DNA from: Streptomyces rubiginosohelvolus
GTDB taxonomy: Bacteria; Actinomycetota; Actinomycetes; Streptomycetales; Streptomycetaceae
NCBI RefSeq assembly: GCF_014649875.1
Contig: NZ_BMTW01000003.1
Span: forward strand, 493,195 to 557,194
DNA: 64,000 bases
Direction of reading: 5' to 3'
Every line of letters begins with the position of its first letter. Within the stretch, counting starts at the first letter, position 1. The notes beneath the pieces were generated by a model. The model was not told the origin of the DNA. It was given only the letters and a program-made list of their open reading frames with translations, and searched no databases. Both the position numbers and the translations under genes were made by a program. This document shows, piece after piece, positions 26,024-34,779 of this stretch.

Positions 26024-27517
26024 TCACTCACCGTCGGTGTGCGGCTTCTTCCGGCGGAGGGCGAAGACCGCACCACCGCCCACGACGAGCAGTCCGATGG
26101 CGACGGCGGCGAGCATCGGGGTGGCGCTGGAGCCACCCGTGGCGGCGAGGTCGCCCTCAAGGCCGGACGTGGCGGCGCCGGTCGTGGCCGGGAGGGACCG
26201 CTCGGCGCTCTGCGTGCCGACGTCGTTGCCCGCGCCGCCCGCCTCCTCGCTCTCCTGCTCCAGGACGCTGCCGCTGGTGGCGCAGTCCAGCATCCCGGTG
26301 AAGGTACGGCTGAACCCGGCGGGCCCGGTGATGGTGAAGTCGTACGCCTGGTCCTCGGCGACGGGGACGGTGACCGTGCTGGTCTCCCCGGCGGCGACGG
26401 TGTGCTCCTCACCGGCCAGCTCGAAGGTGAACGGCTCGTCGCCCCGGTTGGCGGCCGTGACGTCCACCCCGCCCTTCGCGCAGTTCTTCCGGGCGGTCAC
26501 CGCCGGGGCGGCGCCGGTCTCGGCCCAGGTGGCGGTGGCCCGGGCGGAGACGGTCGACTCGCTGGAGCCGGCCAGGATCTGGGTCTGGGTGCGGCCCGTC
26601 CCGGCGAAGGCCCGGCCGACCGGCACGGAGGTGGTGGCCTGGACGCTCAGCGACGCGGTGCCGTCCGCGGTGTTCTTCGGTACGGCGAAGTAGAGCTGGT
26701 CCCCGTCGGACGCCTCGGTGACCGGGGTCCCCTTCTTGTCGGTGACCTGGACGCCGCTGGCCGCGGCGTCCACCGGGGGCGACACCGAGACCTGGCCCGC
26801 GGCGGTGCGGACGTTCACGGGACCGATCGGCTCTCCGGCGCGGCCGGAGACGGCGGCCGGCTCCAGGGTCAGTGAGGTCCGGGGCTCCTTCTCCGGGCGT
26901 GCGCTGCGCTGCAGCCAGTCGGCGAGCTTCTCCGCCTGCTTGTCCGACGCGGTGACGTCGGCGTTGTCCGAGTAGCGCCAGATGGCGACCTGGGTGCCGG
27001 CGGCGGCGGTCCGCTCCGTCAGCGGGCCGGTACCGGCCGCCTCGGCGAGCGCGGCCAGGTCGTCGACCTGCGGGTAGGAGTGCTGGAGGATCCAGCGGAT
27101 CTTCCCCGCGTTCCGGTTGCCGCTGAGCGAGGTCTCGGCCCAGGGGGTCTCCAGGTACTTCGCCTGGTCCTGGGTGGGGTTGTGGAGGTCGATGCAGTAG
27201 GTCTTGAGCTTGCCGCCGCCGTCCACGGTCATCTCGAACAGTCCGGCGGGCAGTTCCTGGGTCCGGGCGGGCGCGCCGTCCTCCCCCGCGATGCGGAGCA
27301 CGGCGCTGTCGAAGGTCTTCAGTCCGTCGAGCACGGCGGCCGCGCCGCCGTGGTGCCGGCTGGTGTCCTCGGCCGCCGCAGGTCCGGCGCCGACGAGCGC
27401 GGCGGCCGCGACGAGACCGGAGACCAGCAGCGCGGCGACCGGGCGGAGGATCCCGCGGCCGGGGTCCGCTCCTGTCGTGCCGGACGACGCAGCGGACGCT
27501 GAAGGCGCAGAAAACAC
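26024..27517 (-). CDS. Cys-Gln thioester-forming surface protein with LAXTG sortase signal
   Basis: A 497-residue secreted protein. A signal peptide (about residues 24-50, ending AAAE) precedes a thioester domain with Cys108 in TYCIDLHN and Gln176 in TQVA, the pair that forms an internal thioester in TQXA-type adhesins. This bond can react with host or surface amines. The middle is an Ala/Thr/Val-rich beta region. The C-terminus has LAATG (457-461), a hydrophobic helix and an Arg/Lys tail, a class E sortase substrate signal; LPATT just upstream is not the sorting site. No sortase gene is in the window. GTG 27517 was chosen for its RBS GGAGGGG 6 bp upstream and the complete signal peptide. Confidence 0.9.
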   Translation of the reverse strand: MFSAPSASAASSGTTGADPGRGILRPVAALLVSGLVAAAALVGAGPAAAEDTSRHHGGAAAVLDGLKTFDSAVLRIAGEDGAPARTQELPAGLFEMTVDGGGKLKTYCIDLHNPTQDQAKYLETPWAETSLSGNRNAGKIRWILQHSYPQVDDLAALAEAAGTGPLTERTAAAGTQVAIWRYSDNADVTASDKQAEKLADWLQRSARPEKEPRTSLTLEPAAVSGRAGEPIGPVNVRTAAGQVSVSPPVDAAASGVQVTDKKGTPVTEASDGDQLYFAVPKNTADGTASLSVQATTSVPVGRAFAGTGRTQTQILAGSSESTVSARATATWAETGAAPAVTARKNCAKGGVDVTAANRGDEPFTFELAGEEHTVAAGETSTVTVPVAEDQAYDFTITGPAGFSRTFTGMLDCATSGSVLEQESEEAGGAGNDVGTQSAERSLPATTGAATSGLEGDLAATGGSSATPMLAAVAIGLLVVGGGAVFALRRKKPHTDGE

Positions 27518-27656
27518 AGAATTCCCCTCCGGGCGAGGCCCTCGCGCGTGGTGCGCGTGTGGGGAATGCCTCGCCAGCAGACCCAAGTGACCCGTGAGCA
27601 CTGGGAATCCTAAAGAACGGGCCGAGGTGAGTCCCCCGAACTGCCCTTCGCCAACC

Positions 27657-27671
27657 ATTCCGAATCGGAAT
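27657..27671. promoter_or_regulatory. 15-bp perfect dyad upstream of the thioester surface protein gene
   Basis: ATTCCGA-A-TCGGAAT, 7-bp arms around one central base. It is AT-richer than its surroundings and lies 140 bp upstream of GTG 27517 and 45 bp after the ssbB stop. It may be an operator or part of a weak terminator; no T-run follows. Confidence 0.35.
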
Positions 27672-27715
27672 CGTTATCGCGGGATGGCGCCCGAACGCGT
27701 CGCCGAACAGCCTTT

Positions 27716-28177
27716 TCAGGACACTGCGGCCATTGCGCCGACCTGTTCCCGTTCTTTCGGCGACTCCTCCGTGTCGCCGTCCGTGACGCGCTCCGGACGC
27801 TCCGTCAGATGTGGTTCCATCCTGGGCGTCCGACGGAAGGCGGCCGTCCCCCGGCTCAGGTCGTGGCCGACGGCGACGGCCTCGACATCGACGAACGTCC
27901 GTCGCTGACCGGCCTGTTCCTCCTCGCGGACCTTCAACCGGCCGTGCACGACCAGGGGTTCCCCGACCGAAACGGAACCAGCGAGATTCGCGGCGAGCGT
28001 CCGCCAGGACCAGACGGTGTAGAAGCTGGTGCGGCCGTCGGCCCAGAGCTGTTTCTCGCGGTCCCAGCGGCGCGGAGTGACGGCGAAACGGAATCGCGCC
28101 ATTCCTCCGGTGGCCGTCTCCCGGAAGTCCACCGCGGTCGCCGCGTTACCCACCAGGGTCACCAAGGTCTCGTTCAT
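27716..28177 (-). CDS. ssbB: Single-stranded DNA-binding protein, SsbB type
   Basis: A 153-residue SSB. The OB-fold occupies residues 1-110 and includes NETLVTLVGNAAT, RFRFAVTPRRWDRE, FYTVWSWRTLA and VHGRLKVREEE. It lacks the acidic DDDIPF-type tail that recruits partner proteins, which marks it as the second, SsbB-type paralogue of streptomycetes. Streptomyces coelicolor SsbB is known to act in chromosome segregation during sporulation. The ATG 28177 has a G-rich upstream sequence. It lies 113 bp downstream of the two dynamin genes on the same strand, a fitting developmental context. Confidence 0.87.
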   Translation of the reverse strand: MNETLVTLVGNAATAVDFRETATGGMARFRFAVTPRRWDREKQLWADGRTSFYTVWSWRTLAANLAGSVSVGEPLVVHGRLKVREEEQAGQRRTFVDVEAVAVGHDLSRGTAAFRRTPRMEPHLTERPERVTDGDTEESPKEREQVGAMAAVS

Positions 28178-28290
28178 TTCCCGCCCCCGCTTTCCTTGTC
28201 TTCCGTGTGCACCGCGCGTACCTCGTCGTCCGGCGGTGTGTACGCACTCCATGGTGGGGGCCGGAAAGGAATCGCGTCGGGGCCTGTGGA

Positions 28291-30141
28291 CTACCGGCCG
28301 GTTGTGGAAAACTCCGTCACCGTCACGTACCGCTCGCGCACTTCCCGGTAGCGCACCAGCTCTGCCGCGACCGGATCCAGGACCCTGGCCCGTCCGCAGC
28401 CGGCCGCGGCCTCGCGCAGCCGCCGCTCGGCGTCCTGCCCGTACCGTCTGGCCGGTCCCCGGATGGCCGCGGCGCAGCCCCACTCGACCAGCGGGCCCCC
28501 GACGACACCGGCCAGCATGATGAGCGCGGGGGTGACGAGCCCCGGCTCCAGGACGCCGATGATCTGGCCGACCAGCCACAGGCCGCCGAAGATCTGCAGG
28601 AGCGTCATCGACGCCTGGGCCAGCACCGCGGCCGGCCACCACTTCGGCCGGGGCGGCTTGGGCGGCCGCCCGCCGAGCTGGGGGACCGTGCTCTTCCCCG
28701 TCTCCGTCCCGCCGCCCCGCTTGGACGCGCCGGGGGCCCCGGCCCTGACCGCCAGTTCGTCCAGCGCCTCGGGCAGCCCCTGCGCCCCGGTGAACGCGGC
28801 CTCGCGCACCGCCTGCGCCCAGGGCCCGGGCAGCCCGTCGGCGGCGTCGTCCGCGACGATCCGCACCGCCTGCTCGACCCGCTGCCGGGCCGTCAGCTCC
28901 TCCTCGGGCGGGGTGAGCGCCTGGCCCAGCCGGTCGAGGCTGCCGGGCAGGCCCCGGTTCTCGTACCAGCGCCAGAGCCGCAGCCAGGGCGTCCCGCAGG
29001 CCCGGCTCGCGTTGCGGCGCCACTCCCGCTCGGCGGCCTGTCCGGCGGCCGCCGCGCCGACGGCCTCGGCCAGCCGGTCGGTGAACTCCTCGCGGGCCCG
29101 CTCGCCGAGACCGGGCCGCCCCTCGGCGACGTACACCTTGCGCAGCCGGGCCGCCGCCGCGTCGACGTCGGCGGAGAGGCGGCGGGTGGCGGCGGTGCGG
29201 TCAGAGACGAACCGACCGATCATCTCGCGGAGTTCGGGGACCCCGTCGCCGGTGAGCGCGGACAGGGACATGACGGTGGCGCCGGGTTCGCCGTGCTCGC
29301 CGAGCGCGATGCCGTCCTCGTCGAGGAGGCGGCGGAGGTCGTCGAGGACGAGGTCGGCGGCCTCGCCGGGCAGCCGGTCGGTCTGGTTGAGGACGACGAA
29401 GGTGACCTCCGCGTGTCCGGCGAGCGGGCGCAGATAGCGTTCGTGGAGGGCGGCGTCGGCGTACTTCTCCGGGTCGACGACCCAGATCACCGCGTCGACC
29501 AGGGCCAGCACCCGGTCCACCTGGTCGCGGTGCTCGGTGGCCGCCGAGTCGTGGTCGGGCAGGTCGACCAGGACGAGCCCCTGGAGCGCCTCGTCGAGCG
29601 CGGCGGGTCCCGGGTGGGGCCTGCGCCGCAGCCGCCCGGGGACGGCGAGGCGGTCCAGCAGTCCCGCCGCGCCGTCGGTCCAGCTGCACGCGATGGGCTG
29701 GGAGGTGGTGGGGCGGCGCAGCCCGGTGTCGGAGATGGGGGCCCCGGCGAGCGCGTTGAACAGGGTCGACTTCCCGCTGCCGGTGGCTCCCGCGACGGCG
29801 ATGACCGTGTGCCGGGAGGAGAGCCGCTGCCGGGCCGCGGCCTCGTCCAGGACGCGGCCCGCCTCGGCGAGGGTGTCCCGGTCGAGCCGGGCGCGGGAGA
29901 GTCCGACGAGTTCGCGCAGGGCGTCGAGCCGGGCGGGCAGCGGTCCGTCGGCGGCGGCGTACGCCTCGACCTGCGGCTCCGCCTCGACCTCGGCGGGCGG
30001 GGACGGCGCGGCCTCCTCCGCTTCGCGGGCCTCGGCCGCGCGCCGGGCGATGAGCCCGTCGTCCCAGCGCCCGTCCGCGCGCCCGTCCGGCTTCCCCGTG
30101 CCGTCGCCCTTGCCGTGGTCCTCGTCCGTGACGGCAGTCAT
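28291..30141 (-). CDS. dynB: Dynamin-like GTPase with C-terminal membrane hairpin (DynB type)
   Basis: A 616-residue GTPase. A variable Ala/Glu-rich N-terminus (about 1-65) precedes the G domain: G1 is GATGSGKST near residue 90, G3 is DLPDHDS, and G4 is NQTD. Two predicted membrane helices lie near residues 500-545 in the segment starting WWPAAVLAQ. In Streptomyces a DynA-DynB pair stabilises FtsZ rings at sporulation septa; a membrane-inserted DynB next to a peripheral DynA fits this pair. The ATG overlaps the stop of the upstream GTPase gene (ATGA). Assignment rests on domain layout and gene pairing; ssbB downstream supports a developmental locus. Confidence 0.78.
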   Translation of the reverse strand: MTAVTDEDHGKGDGTGKPDGRADGRWDDGLIARRAAEAREAEEAAPSPPAEVEAEPQVEAYAAADGPLPARLDALRELVGLSRARLDRDTLAEAGRVLDEAAARQRLSSRHTVIAVAGATGSGKSTLFNALAGAPISDTGLRRPTTSQPIACSWTDGAAGLLDRLAVPGRLRRRPHPGPAALDEALQGLVLVDLPDHDSAATEHRDQVDRVLALVDAVIWVVDPEKYADAALHERYLRPLAGHAEVTFVVLNQTDRLPGEAADLVLDDLRRLLDEDGIALGEHGEPGATVMSLSALTGDGVPELREMIGRFVSDRTAATRRLSADVDAAAARLRKVYVAEGRPGLGERAREEFTDRLAEAVGAAAAGQAAEREWRRNASRACGTPWLRLWRWYENRGLPGSLDRLGQALTPPEEELTARQRVEQAVRIVADDAADGLPGPWAQAVREAAFTGAQGLPEALDELAVRAGAPGASKRGGGTETGKSTVPQLGGRPPKPPRPKWWPAAVLAQASMTLLQIFGGLWLVGQIIGVLEPGLVTPALIMLAGVVGGPLVEWGCAAAIRGPARRYGQDAERRLREAAAGCGRARVLDPVAAELVRYREVRERYVTVTEFSTTGR

Positions 30142-31781
30142 CGCTGCCACCTCTCCTTCTGCAGTACGGAAAGCGCGGCGATCAGTTCGGCCTGGGGTTC
30201 GGGGGCGACGTCGAGCGCGTCGAGCGGGGCGAGGCGGCGTTCGCGTTCGCCGCCGAGGACCTGGTCGAGCGTGGTCGTCAGCTGCTCGCCGCCCTTGTCG
30301 CGGAGGCGCAGCGCACCCTGGGCGCCGATGCGTTCGGCGAGCTGCTCCCCCGCCGCCCGGGCGCGCCGCCCGCCGAGCAGGGCGGCCGCGAGGAGGGCTG
30401 CGACGCTCTCGGGGGCGGGCGCCACGCTGCGGTCGAGCTGGCGCACCTCCTCCTCGGCCAGCTCCTCCAGGACCCGGCGCCACCGGCGTACGGCGACGGC
30501 GATCCGCCCTTCGACGTCTTCGGCGGGCCCCCAGCCCCCGGCCTCCCGTCCGGCGCCCTCGAACCGGAACAGGGCCCCGGCGGGTTCGCGGTGCCAGTGG
30601 GTGCGGATCTGTTCGTCGGCGGCGGAGACCGAGCACTGGAGCAGGGCCACCAGGCTGTCGACGAGGGCTTCGAGGAGTTCCTCGGGCGAGCTGTAGAGGG
30701 GGTGGCCGCGCCACCGGGTCCGCGCGTCCCCGGAAAGCACCGCCCCGTTCTTCAGTCGGCGGCGGATCCGGGTGGCTTCCTTGCCGTACGCCTCGTCGAC
30801 CGCCGCGGTGAGCCGTACGGAGGCGGCGTACTGGGCGGCGACGGCGGAGGCGAGGGCGGGCATCCGTACGTTGAGCGACTCGATGACGCCGGAGGCGGTA
30901 CGCCCCACCGCCTGCTGCCGGGCGGCGGGGTCCTGGGCCCGGTGGGCGAGCCAGGCGCGCAGCGGGGCGACGGCGCTGGCGGGGAGCAGTCCGCTGCCGC
31001 CGCCGGTGGACTCGGGCAGTTCGGGGATGGTGAACCGCGGTACGTCCCCGAGTCCGGACCGGGTCAGCAGGGCCGCGTACTGCCGGGACACCTCGGCGAT
31101 CACCTGGTGGGGCACCCGGTCGAGGACGGTGACGAGGGCCGCGTCGTACTCCTTCGCGGTGCGCAGCAGATGCCAGGGCACGGCGTCGGCGTAGCGCGAG
31201 GCGGTGGTGACCATGACCCAGACGTCGGCGGCGCAGATGAGTTCGGCGGCCAGGACGCGGTTGCGGACGACGAGCGAGTCGATGTCGGGGGCGTCCAGAA
31301 TGGCGAGCCCGCGGGGCAGGCTGAGCGCGGTCTCCACGCGCAGGGCGGCCTCCCCGTCCTCTCCGCGCGCGGCGAGGTCGTCGAGCCCGTCGGGGTCGGG
31401 CGTCTGGCCCGGCGGCAGCCAGATCCGGGTGAGCTGCGGCAGCACCCGTACACCCGCGAACCAGTGGTGGTCGTCCGGGTGGCAGACCAGCACCGGGGTC
31501 CGGGTGGTGGGCCGCAGCACCCCGGCCTCGCTGACCCGGCACCCCACCAGCGAGTTGACCAGGGTGGACTTCCCGGCCCCGGTGGATCCGCCGATCACGG
31601 CGAGCAGCGGCGCCTCGGGGTCCTTGAGGCGTGGCAGGAGGTAGTCGTCGAGCTGGGCGAGGAGTTCGACCCTGGTCTGCCGGGCGCGTTCGGCCCCCGG
31701 CAGGGGCAGTGGGAGACGCACGGCGGCGACACGGTCGCGCAGGGCGGAAAGTGCGTCGATGAGCTGAGGCCGTACGTCCAT
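30138..31781 (-). CDS. dynA: Dynamin-like GTPase (DynA type)
   Basis: A 547-residue GTPase with G1 [10 protein letters not shown] (about residues 67-76) and G3 DAPDIDS. The G4-like segment is VLDRVP, so the classical N/TKxD is not obvious. The rest is helical, with no clear membrane segment. It is the first gene of the pair and coupled to dynB by an ATGA overlap. In Streptomyces, DynA and DynB interact with FtsZ, SepF and SsgB at sporulation septa. ATG 31781 is the likely start; in-frame GTGs at 31787 and 31790 are alternatives, and no strong SD is seen. A TATA-like sequence lies about 50 bp upstream. Confidence 0.76.
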   Translation of the reverse strand: MDVRPQLIDALSALRDRVAAVRLPLPLPGAERARQTRVELLAQLDDYLLPRLKDPEAPLLAVIGGSTGAGKSTLVNSLVGCRVSEAGVLRPTTRTPVLVCHPDDHHWFAGVRVLPQLTRIWLPPGQTPDPDGLDDLAARGEDGEAALRVETALSLPRGLAILDAPDIDSLVVRNRVLAAELICAADVWVMVTTASRYADAVPWHLLRTAKEYDAALVTVLDRVPHQVIAEVSRQYAALLTRSGLGDVPRFTIPELPESTGGGSGLLPASAVAPLRAWLAHRAQDPAARQQAVGRTASGVIESLNVRMPALASAVAAQYAASVRLTAAVDEAYGKEATRIRRRLKNGAVLSGDARTRWRGHPLYSSPEELLEALVDSLVALLQCSVSAADEQIRTHWHREPAGALFRFEGAGREAGGWGPAEDVEGRIAVAVRRWRRVLEELAEEEVRQLDRSVAPAPESVAALLAAALLGGRRARAAGEQLAERIGAQGALRLRDKGGEQLTTTLDQVLGGERERRLAPLDALDVAPEPQAELIAALSVLQKERWQR

Positions 31782-32087
31782 GGTCACCACATGCGAAGAA
31801 TGCCCAATTTTGGAGCCTTTTTGAAGCGTATAGACCCCTCTGCGCGGCGGTTCCACCCTCTGGACAGAGTCAGGACAGAGGGGACGAGTGGGGCGGGGGC
31901 ATAACGACTGCACAACACCCGGCGCGTGGTAGGCGAAAAGCGCTGCGGGAATCGCACCTACCTGCGATTATCGGTTCGCTTCACCGAACCTCCACAACGT
32001 GCCACGCAGGTGAAGCAACCGGGTCCAGGGGATCGGAGCCCTATCCTTGTCCCGGCACGGCCACGGAACCACCGATCAGGACTCCCG
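31782..32087. other. Gene-free region between dynA and tRNA-Arg
   Basis: About 306 bp with no credible gene; it must hold the dynA promoter (minus strand) and the tRNA promoter (plus strand). Two small dyads are visible: ATCGCA/TGCGAT at 31951-31968 and GGTTCG/CGAACC at 31973-31990. I see no clear -35/-10 pair for the tRNA. Confidence 0.5.
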
Positions 32088-32163
32088 GCCCCCGTAGCTC
32101 AGTGGATAGAGCAGGCGCCTTCTAAGCGCTTGGCCGCAGGTTCGAGTCCTGCCGGGGGCGCCA
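32088..32163 (+). tRNA. tRNA-Arg (anticodon TCT), CCA encoded
   Basis: A full cloverleaf folds. The acceptor stem is 32088-32094 with 32153-32159 (7 perfect pairs), and the D stem is GCTC/GAGC. The anticodon stem is 32114-32118 with 32126-32130, and its loop CTTCTAA has anticodon TCT at 32121-32123. The T stem is GCAGG/CCTGC with loop TTCGAGT. The discriminator is G and CCA is encoded. A terminator follows within 20 bp. Confidence 0.97.
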
Positions 32164-32180
32164 CCGACCGCACGACCGTG

Positions 32181-32206
32181 AGGCCCTCCGCGCAGGAGGG
32201 CCTTTC
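32181..32206 (+). terminator. Terminator of tRNA-Arg
   Basis: Nine-bp arms AGGCCCTCC (32181-32189) and GGAGGGCCT (32195-32203) with a 5-nt loop, then TTTC. Confidence 0.85.
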
Positions 32207-32271
32207 GTCGGTCCGGGGGACGTTAGCGGGCCCGGCGTCATGACGGCGTAAGCGACGGGGACCCGGCCTCT

Positions 32272-33030
32272 CTACACATCCCGCCGCCGGAGCAGCACCA
32301 GCGCCCCCAGCGCGAGCGCCGTCGTGTACGCGGCCACCAGGAGCAGGGAGGGCCAGGGGCCCAGGCTGCCCACGGTGTCGGCGGCGGCGTCCGAGGTCTG
32401 GGTGAGCTTCTCCAGGGCGGCCGTCGGGGAGAGGCCGGCGATCCAGCGTTCCGCGTCGCCGAAGAGCGGGCCGAACAGGGACGGCAGGAGCAGCAGGCCG
32501 ATCACCGTGGTGACCGCCCCGGCGGAGTGGCGTACGAGGGTGCCGACGGCGAGACCCAGCAGGGCGGCGACCGCGAAGGACGCGGCGATCCCGAACAGGG
32601 CGGGCAGCGGATCGCCCTGGGCGTACCGGCCCTCGGGCAGCAGGGCGTCCCCCACGAGGTAGGCGAGCGTGCAGGAGGCCAGGGCGAGGACGTACATCAC
32701 GCCCGCCACCAGCGCGGCCTTGGCGGCGAGGACCGAGGAGCGGCGGGGGCGGGCCGCGAACGTCGTCCGGATGGTGCCGCTGCTGTACTCCCCCGTCATC
32801 ACCAGCGCACCCACCACCGCCGCCAGCATCTGGGCGACGACGGAGAGCGTGAGGCTGCCGCCCAGGACGGTGTCGTCGGACTGGAGGCTTCCGGTCGTGG
32901 CGACGAACACCGCGCCCAGAACGGGCAGTACGGCGGTCGCCACCGTCGTCCACACCGTGGAGCGCACGCTGCGGAACTTGATCCACTCGTAGGCCAGGGC
33001 CTGGGCCCCGGGAGCGGCTGTCGTCGTCAT
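32272..33030 (-). CDS. ABC-2 type transporter permease
   Basis: A 252-residue integral membrane protein with six predicted helices, about residues 25-45, 65-85, 105-130, 148-168, 175-195 and 225-245. The N-terminus (AYEWIKFRSVRST) is typical of ABC-2 export permeases. Its ATG overlaps the stop of the ATPase gene (ATGA), so the two form one exporter. It may move a drug, lipid or peptide; the substrate is unknown. The gene pair lies directly downstream of a NarL-type two-component system that probably controls it. Confidence 0.88.
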   Translation of the reverse strand: MTTTAAPGAQALAYEWIKFRSVRSTVWTTVATAVLPVLGAVFVATTGSLQSDDTVLGGSLTLSVVAQMLAAVVGALVMTGEYSSGTIRTTFAARPRRSSVLAAKAALVAGVMYVLALASCTLAYLVGDALLPEGRYAQGDPLPALFGIAASFAVAALLGLAVGTLVRHSAGAVTTVIGLLLLPSLFGPLFGDAERWIAGLSPTAALEKLTQTSDAAADTVGSLGPWPSLLLVAAYTTALALGALVLLRRRDV

Positions 33031-34001
33031 CGGACTGTCTCCTTCCGGCTGGGCGCGGCGGGGCGGTCCCCGGTGGACCGGCCCTCGGTGGACCGGTCCT
33101 CGGTGCGGTACTCGACCGAGGACTGCGAGAGTGCCGTGTAGACCTCCTCCAAGGAGGAGTGGGCAGGGGTCAGTTCGTGGACGGCGACGCCGTGGTCGCG
33201 GGCCAGGTCGCCGATGGCGGCGGCGTCCGGTCCTTCGACCCGCCAGCCGCCCGTGGGCTCCAGGCGGACCTGTGCCCCCGCCGCTTCCAGCAGGGCCCGG
33301 AGCTTGTCCGGTTCGGGGGACCGTACGAGGGTGTGCGCGCGGGAGTTGGTCTCGATGAAGTCGCGCATGGTCGTGTCCGCGAGGAGCCGGCCCTGTCCGA
33401 TCACGACGATGTGGTCGGCCGTCAGCTCCATCTCGCTCATGAGGTGGCTGGAGAGGAAGACCGTGCGCCCCTCCGACGCCAGCGAGCGCATCAGTCCGCG
33501 GATCCAGCGGATGCCCTCGGTGTCGAGGCCGTTGACCGGTTCGTCGAGGATCAGCACCTCCGGGTCCCCGATCAGCGCCGCCGCGATCCCGAGCCGCTGG
33601 CCCATGCCGAGCGAGAAGCCCTTGGTGCGCCGGCGGGCCGTCTCCTCGGGCAGCCCGACCAGGTCGAGGACCTCCGCGACGCGGCGGCGCGGGATGCCGT
33701 TGCTCGCGGCGAGCCCGGCCAGGTGGTGGTAGGCGGAGCGGCCGCCGTGGACGCCCTTGGCGTCGAGCAGTGAGCCGACCGCCCGCAGCGGTACGGGCAG
33801 GTCCGCGTAGGCCTTGCCGCCCACGGTGACCCGTCCCGCGCTCGCGGAGTCCAGGCCGAGGATCAGGCGCATGGTGGTCGATTTCCCGGCGCCGTTCGGG
33901 CCGAGGAAGCCGGTCACGCGGCCGGGGCGGACGGTGAACGACAGCTGGTCGACGGCGGTCCGGCCGCCGTAGCGTTTGGTGAGTTCCGTTGCTTCGATCA
34001 T
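33027..34001 (-). CDS. ABC transporter ATP-binding protein (DrrA/BcrA type)
   Basis: A 324-residue ATPase. Walker A is GPNGAGKST (about 37-45), the signature FSLGMGQRLG, Walker B VLILDEPVNGLD and the switch His in LSSHLMSE. The roughly 100-residue C-terminal region is typical of DrrA-class subunits. ATG 34001 was chosen because the conserved domain starts immediately (MIEATELTKRYGG). A TACTCC-N4-GGAGTA dyad lies 58 bp upstream, in the gap after the response-regulator gene. The pair with the ABC-2 permease is coupled by overlap. Confidence 0.92.
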   Translation of the reverse strand: MIEATELTKRYGGRTAVDQLSFTVRPGRVTGFLGPNGAGKSTTMRLILGLDSASAGRVTVGGKAYADLPVPLRAVGSLLDAKGVHGGRSAYHHLAGLAASNGIPRRRVAEVLDLVGLPEETARRRTKGFSLGMGQRLGIAAALIGDPEVLILDEPVNGLDTEGIRWIRGLMRSLASEGRTVFLSSHLMSEMELTADHIVVIGQGRLLADTTMRDFIETNSRAHTLVRSPEPDKLRALLEAAGAQVRLEPTGGWRVEGPDAAAIGDLARDHGVAVHELTPAHSSLEEVYTALSQSSVEYRTEDRSTEGRSTGDRPAAPSRKETVR

Positions 34002-34058
34002 GCGGCCGACGCTACGAGCGGGCCCCGGATCGCGAATCCTCCGGCGGGAGCCGGGGGC

Positions 34059-34074
34059 TACTCCCGCCGGAGTA
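34059..34074. promoter_or_regulatory. Dyad TACTCC-N4-GGAGTA before ABC exporter genes
   Basis: A perfect inverted repeat with 6-bp arms (34059-34064, 34069-34074), extended by one pair on each side, in the 82-bp gap between the response-regulator stop and the ABC ATPase start. The same motif with one change (TACGCC-N4-GGAGTA) lies before the histidine kinase gene. It is probably the binding site of the response regulator; as a hairpin it might also act as a weak terminator. Confidence 0.6.
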
Positions 34075-34083
34075 GGGCCCGCT

Positions 34084-34779
34084 TCAGCGTTCGCCTGCTC
34101 TGACCAGGCCCGTTTCATAGGCGATGACCACCAGCTGGGCACGGTCGCGGGCGCCCAGCTTCGTCATGGTCCGGCTGACATGGGTCTTCGCGGTCAGCGG
34201 GCTCATGATCAGCGCCCGGCCGATCTCCTCGTTGGACAGTCCGGCGGCGACGAGCGCCATCACCTCGCGCTCGCGGCCGGTCAGCACGGCGAGCCGTTCG
34301 GCGCCCGCCGCCTCGGGGGCCTTCAGCCGGGCGAACTCCTCGATCACCTGGCGGGTGACGGCGGGGGCGAGCAGGCTCCGCCCCGCCGCGACCGTACGGA
34401 TCGCGGTGCGCAGGTCGTCCGGCTCGATGTCCTTGAGCAGAAAGCCCGCAGCGCCGTGGCGCAGGGCCTCGAAGACGTAGGCGTCGACCTGGTACGTGGT
34501 GAGCATGACCACGCGGACCGGGTCGAGGGAGCGGTCCTCGGCGATCCGGCGGGTGGCCTCCAGGCCGTCGACGCCGGGCATCCGGATGTCCATCAGTACG
34601 ACGTCGGGGCGGGTCGTCCGGACCGCCTCGACGGCCCGGGCCCCGTCGGCCGCCTCCGCGACGACGACCAGGTCGTCGGTGAGGTCGAGGAGGGCGCGGA
34701 ATCCGGCCCGTACGACGGTCTGGTCGTCGGCGAGGACCACACGGACAGTCGTGGTTCGTTCGCTTCTTCCGTCGGTCAT
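34084..34779 (-). CDS. NarL/LuxR-type response regulator
   Basis: A 231-residue regulator. The receiver domain has the acidic pair near residues 18-19 and phospho-acceptor Asp64 in LMDIRMPG. The LuxR-type HTH (about 163-225) contains LTGREREVMALVAAGLSNEEIG. It would be phosphorylated by the kinase encoded upstream; its ATG overlaps the kinase stop. Two copies of a TACKCC-N4-GGAGTA dyad, one before the kinase gene and one before the ABC genes, are plausible targets, implying autoregulation and control of the exporter. Confidence 0.94.
   Translation of the reverse strand: MTDGRSERTTTVRVVLADDQTVVRAGFRALLDLTDDLVVVAEAADGARAVEAVRTTRPDVVLMDIRMPGVDGLEATRRIAEDRSLDPVRVVMLTTYQVDAYVFEALRHGAAGFLLKDIEPDDLRTAIRTVAAGRSLLAPAVTRQVIEEFARLKAPEAAGAERLAVLTGREREVMALVAAGLSNEEIGRALIMSPLTAKTHVSRTMTKLGARDRAQLVVIAYETGLVRAGER

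Noticed and set aside
32088..32163. tRNA-Arg as integration site of a mobile element
   Set aside because: No integrase, excisionase pair or repeated tRNA 3' end was seen nearby; flanking genes are core type.
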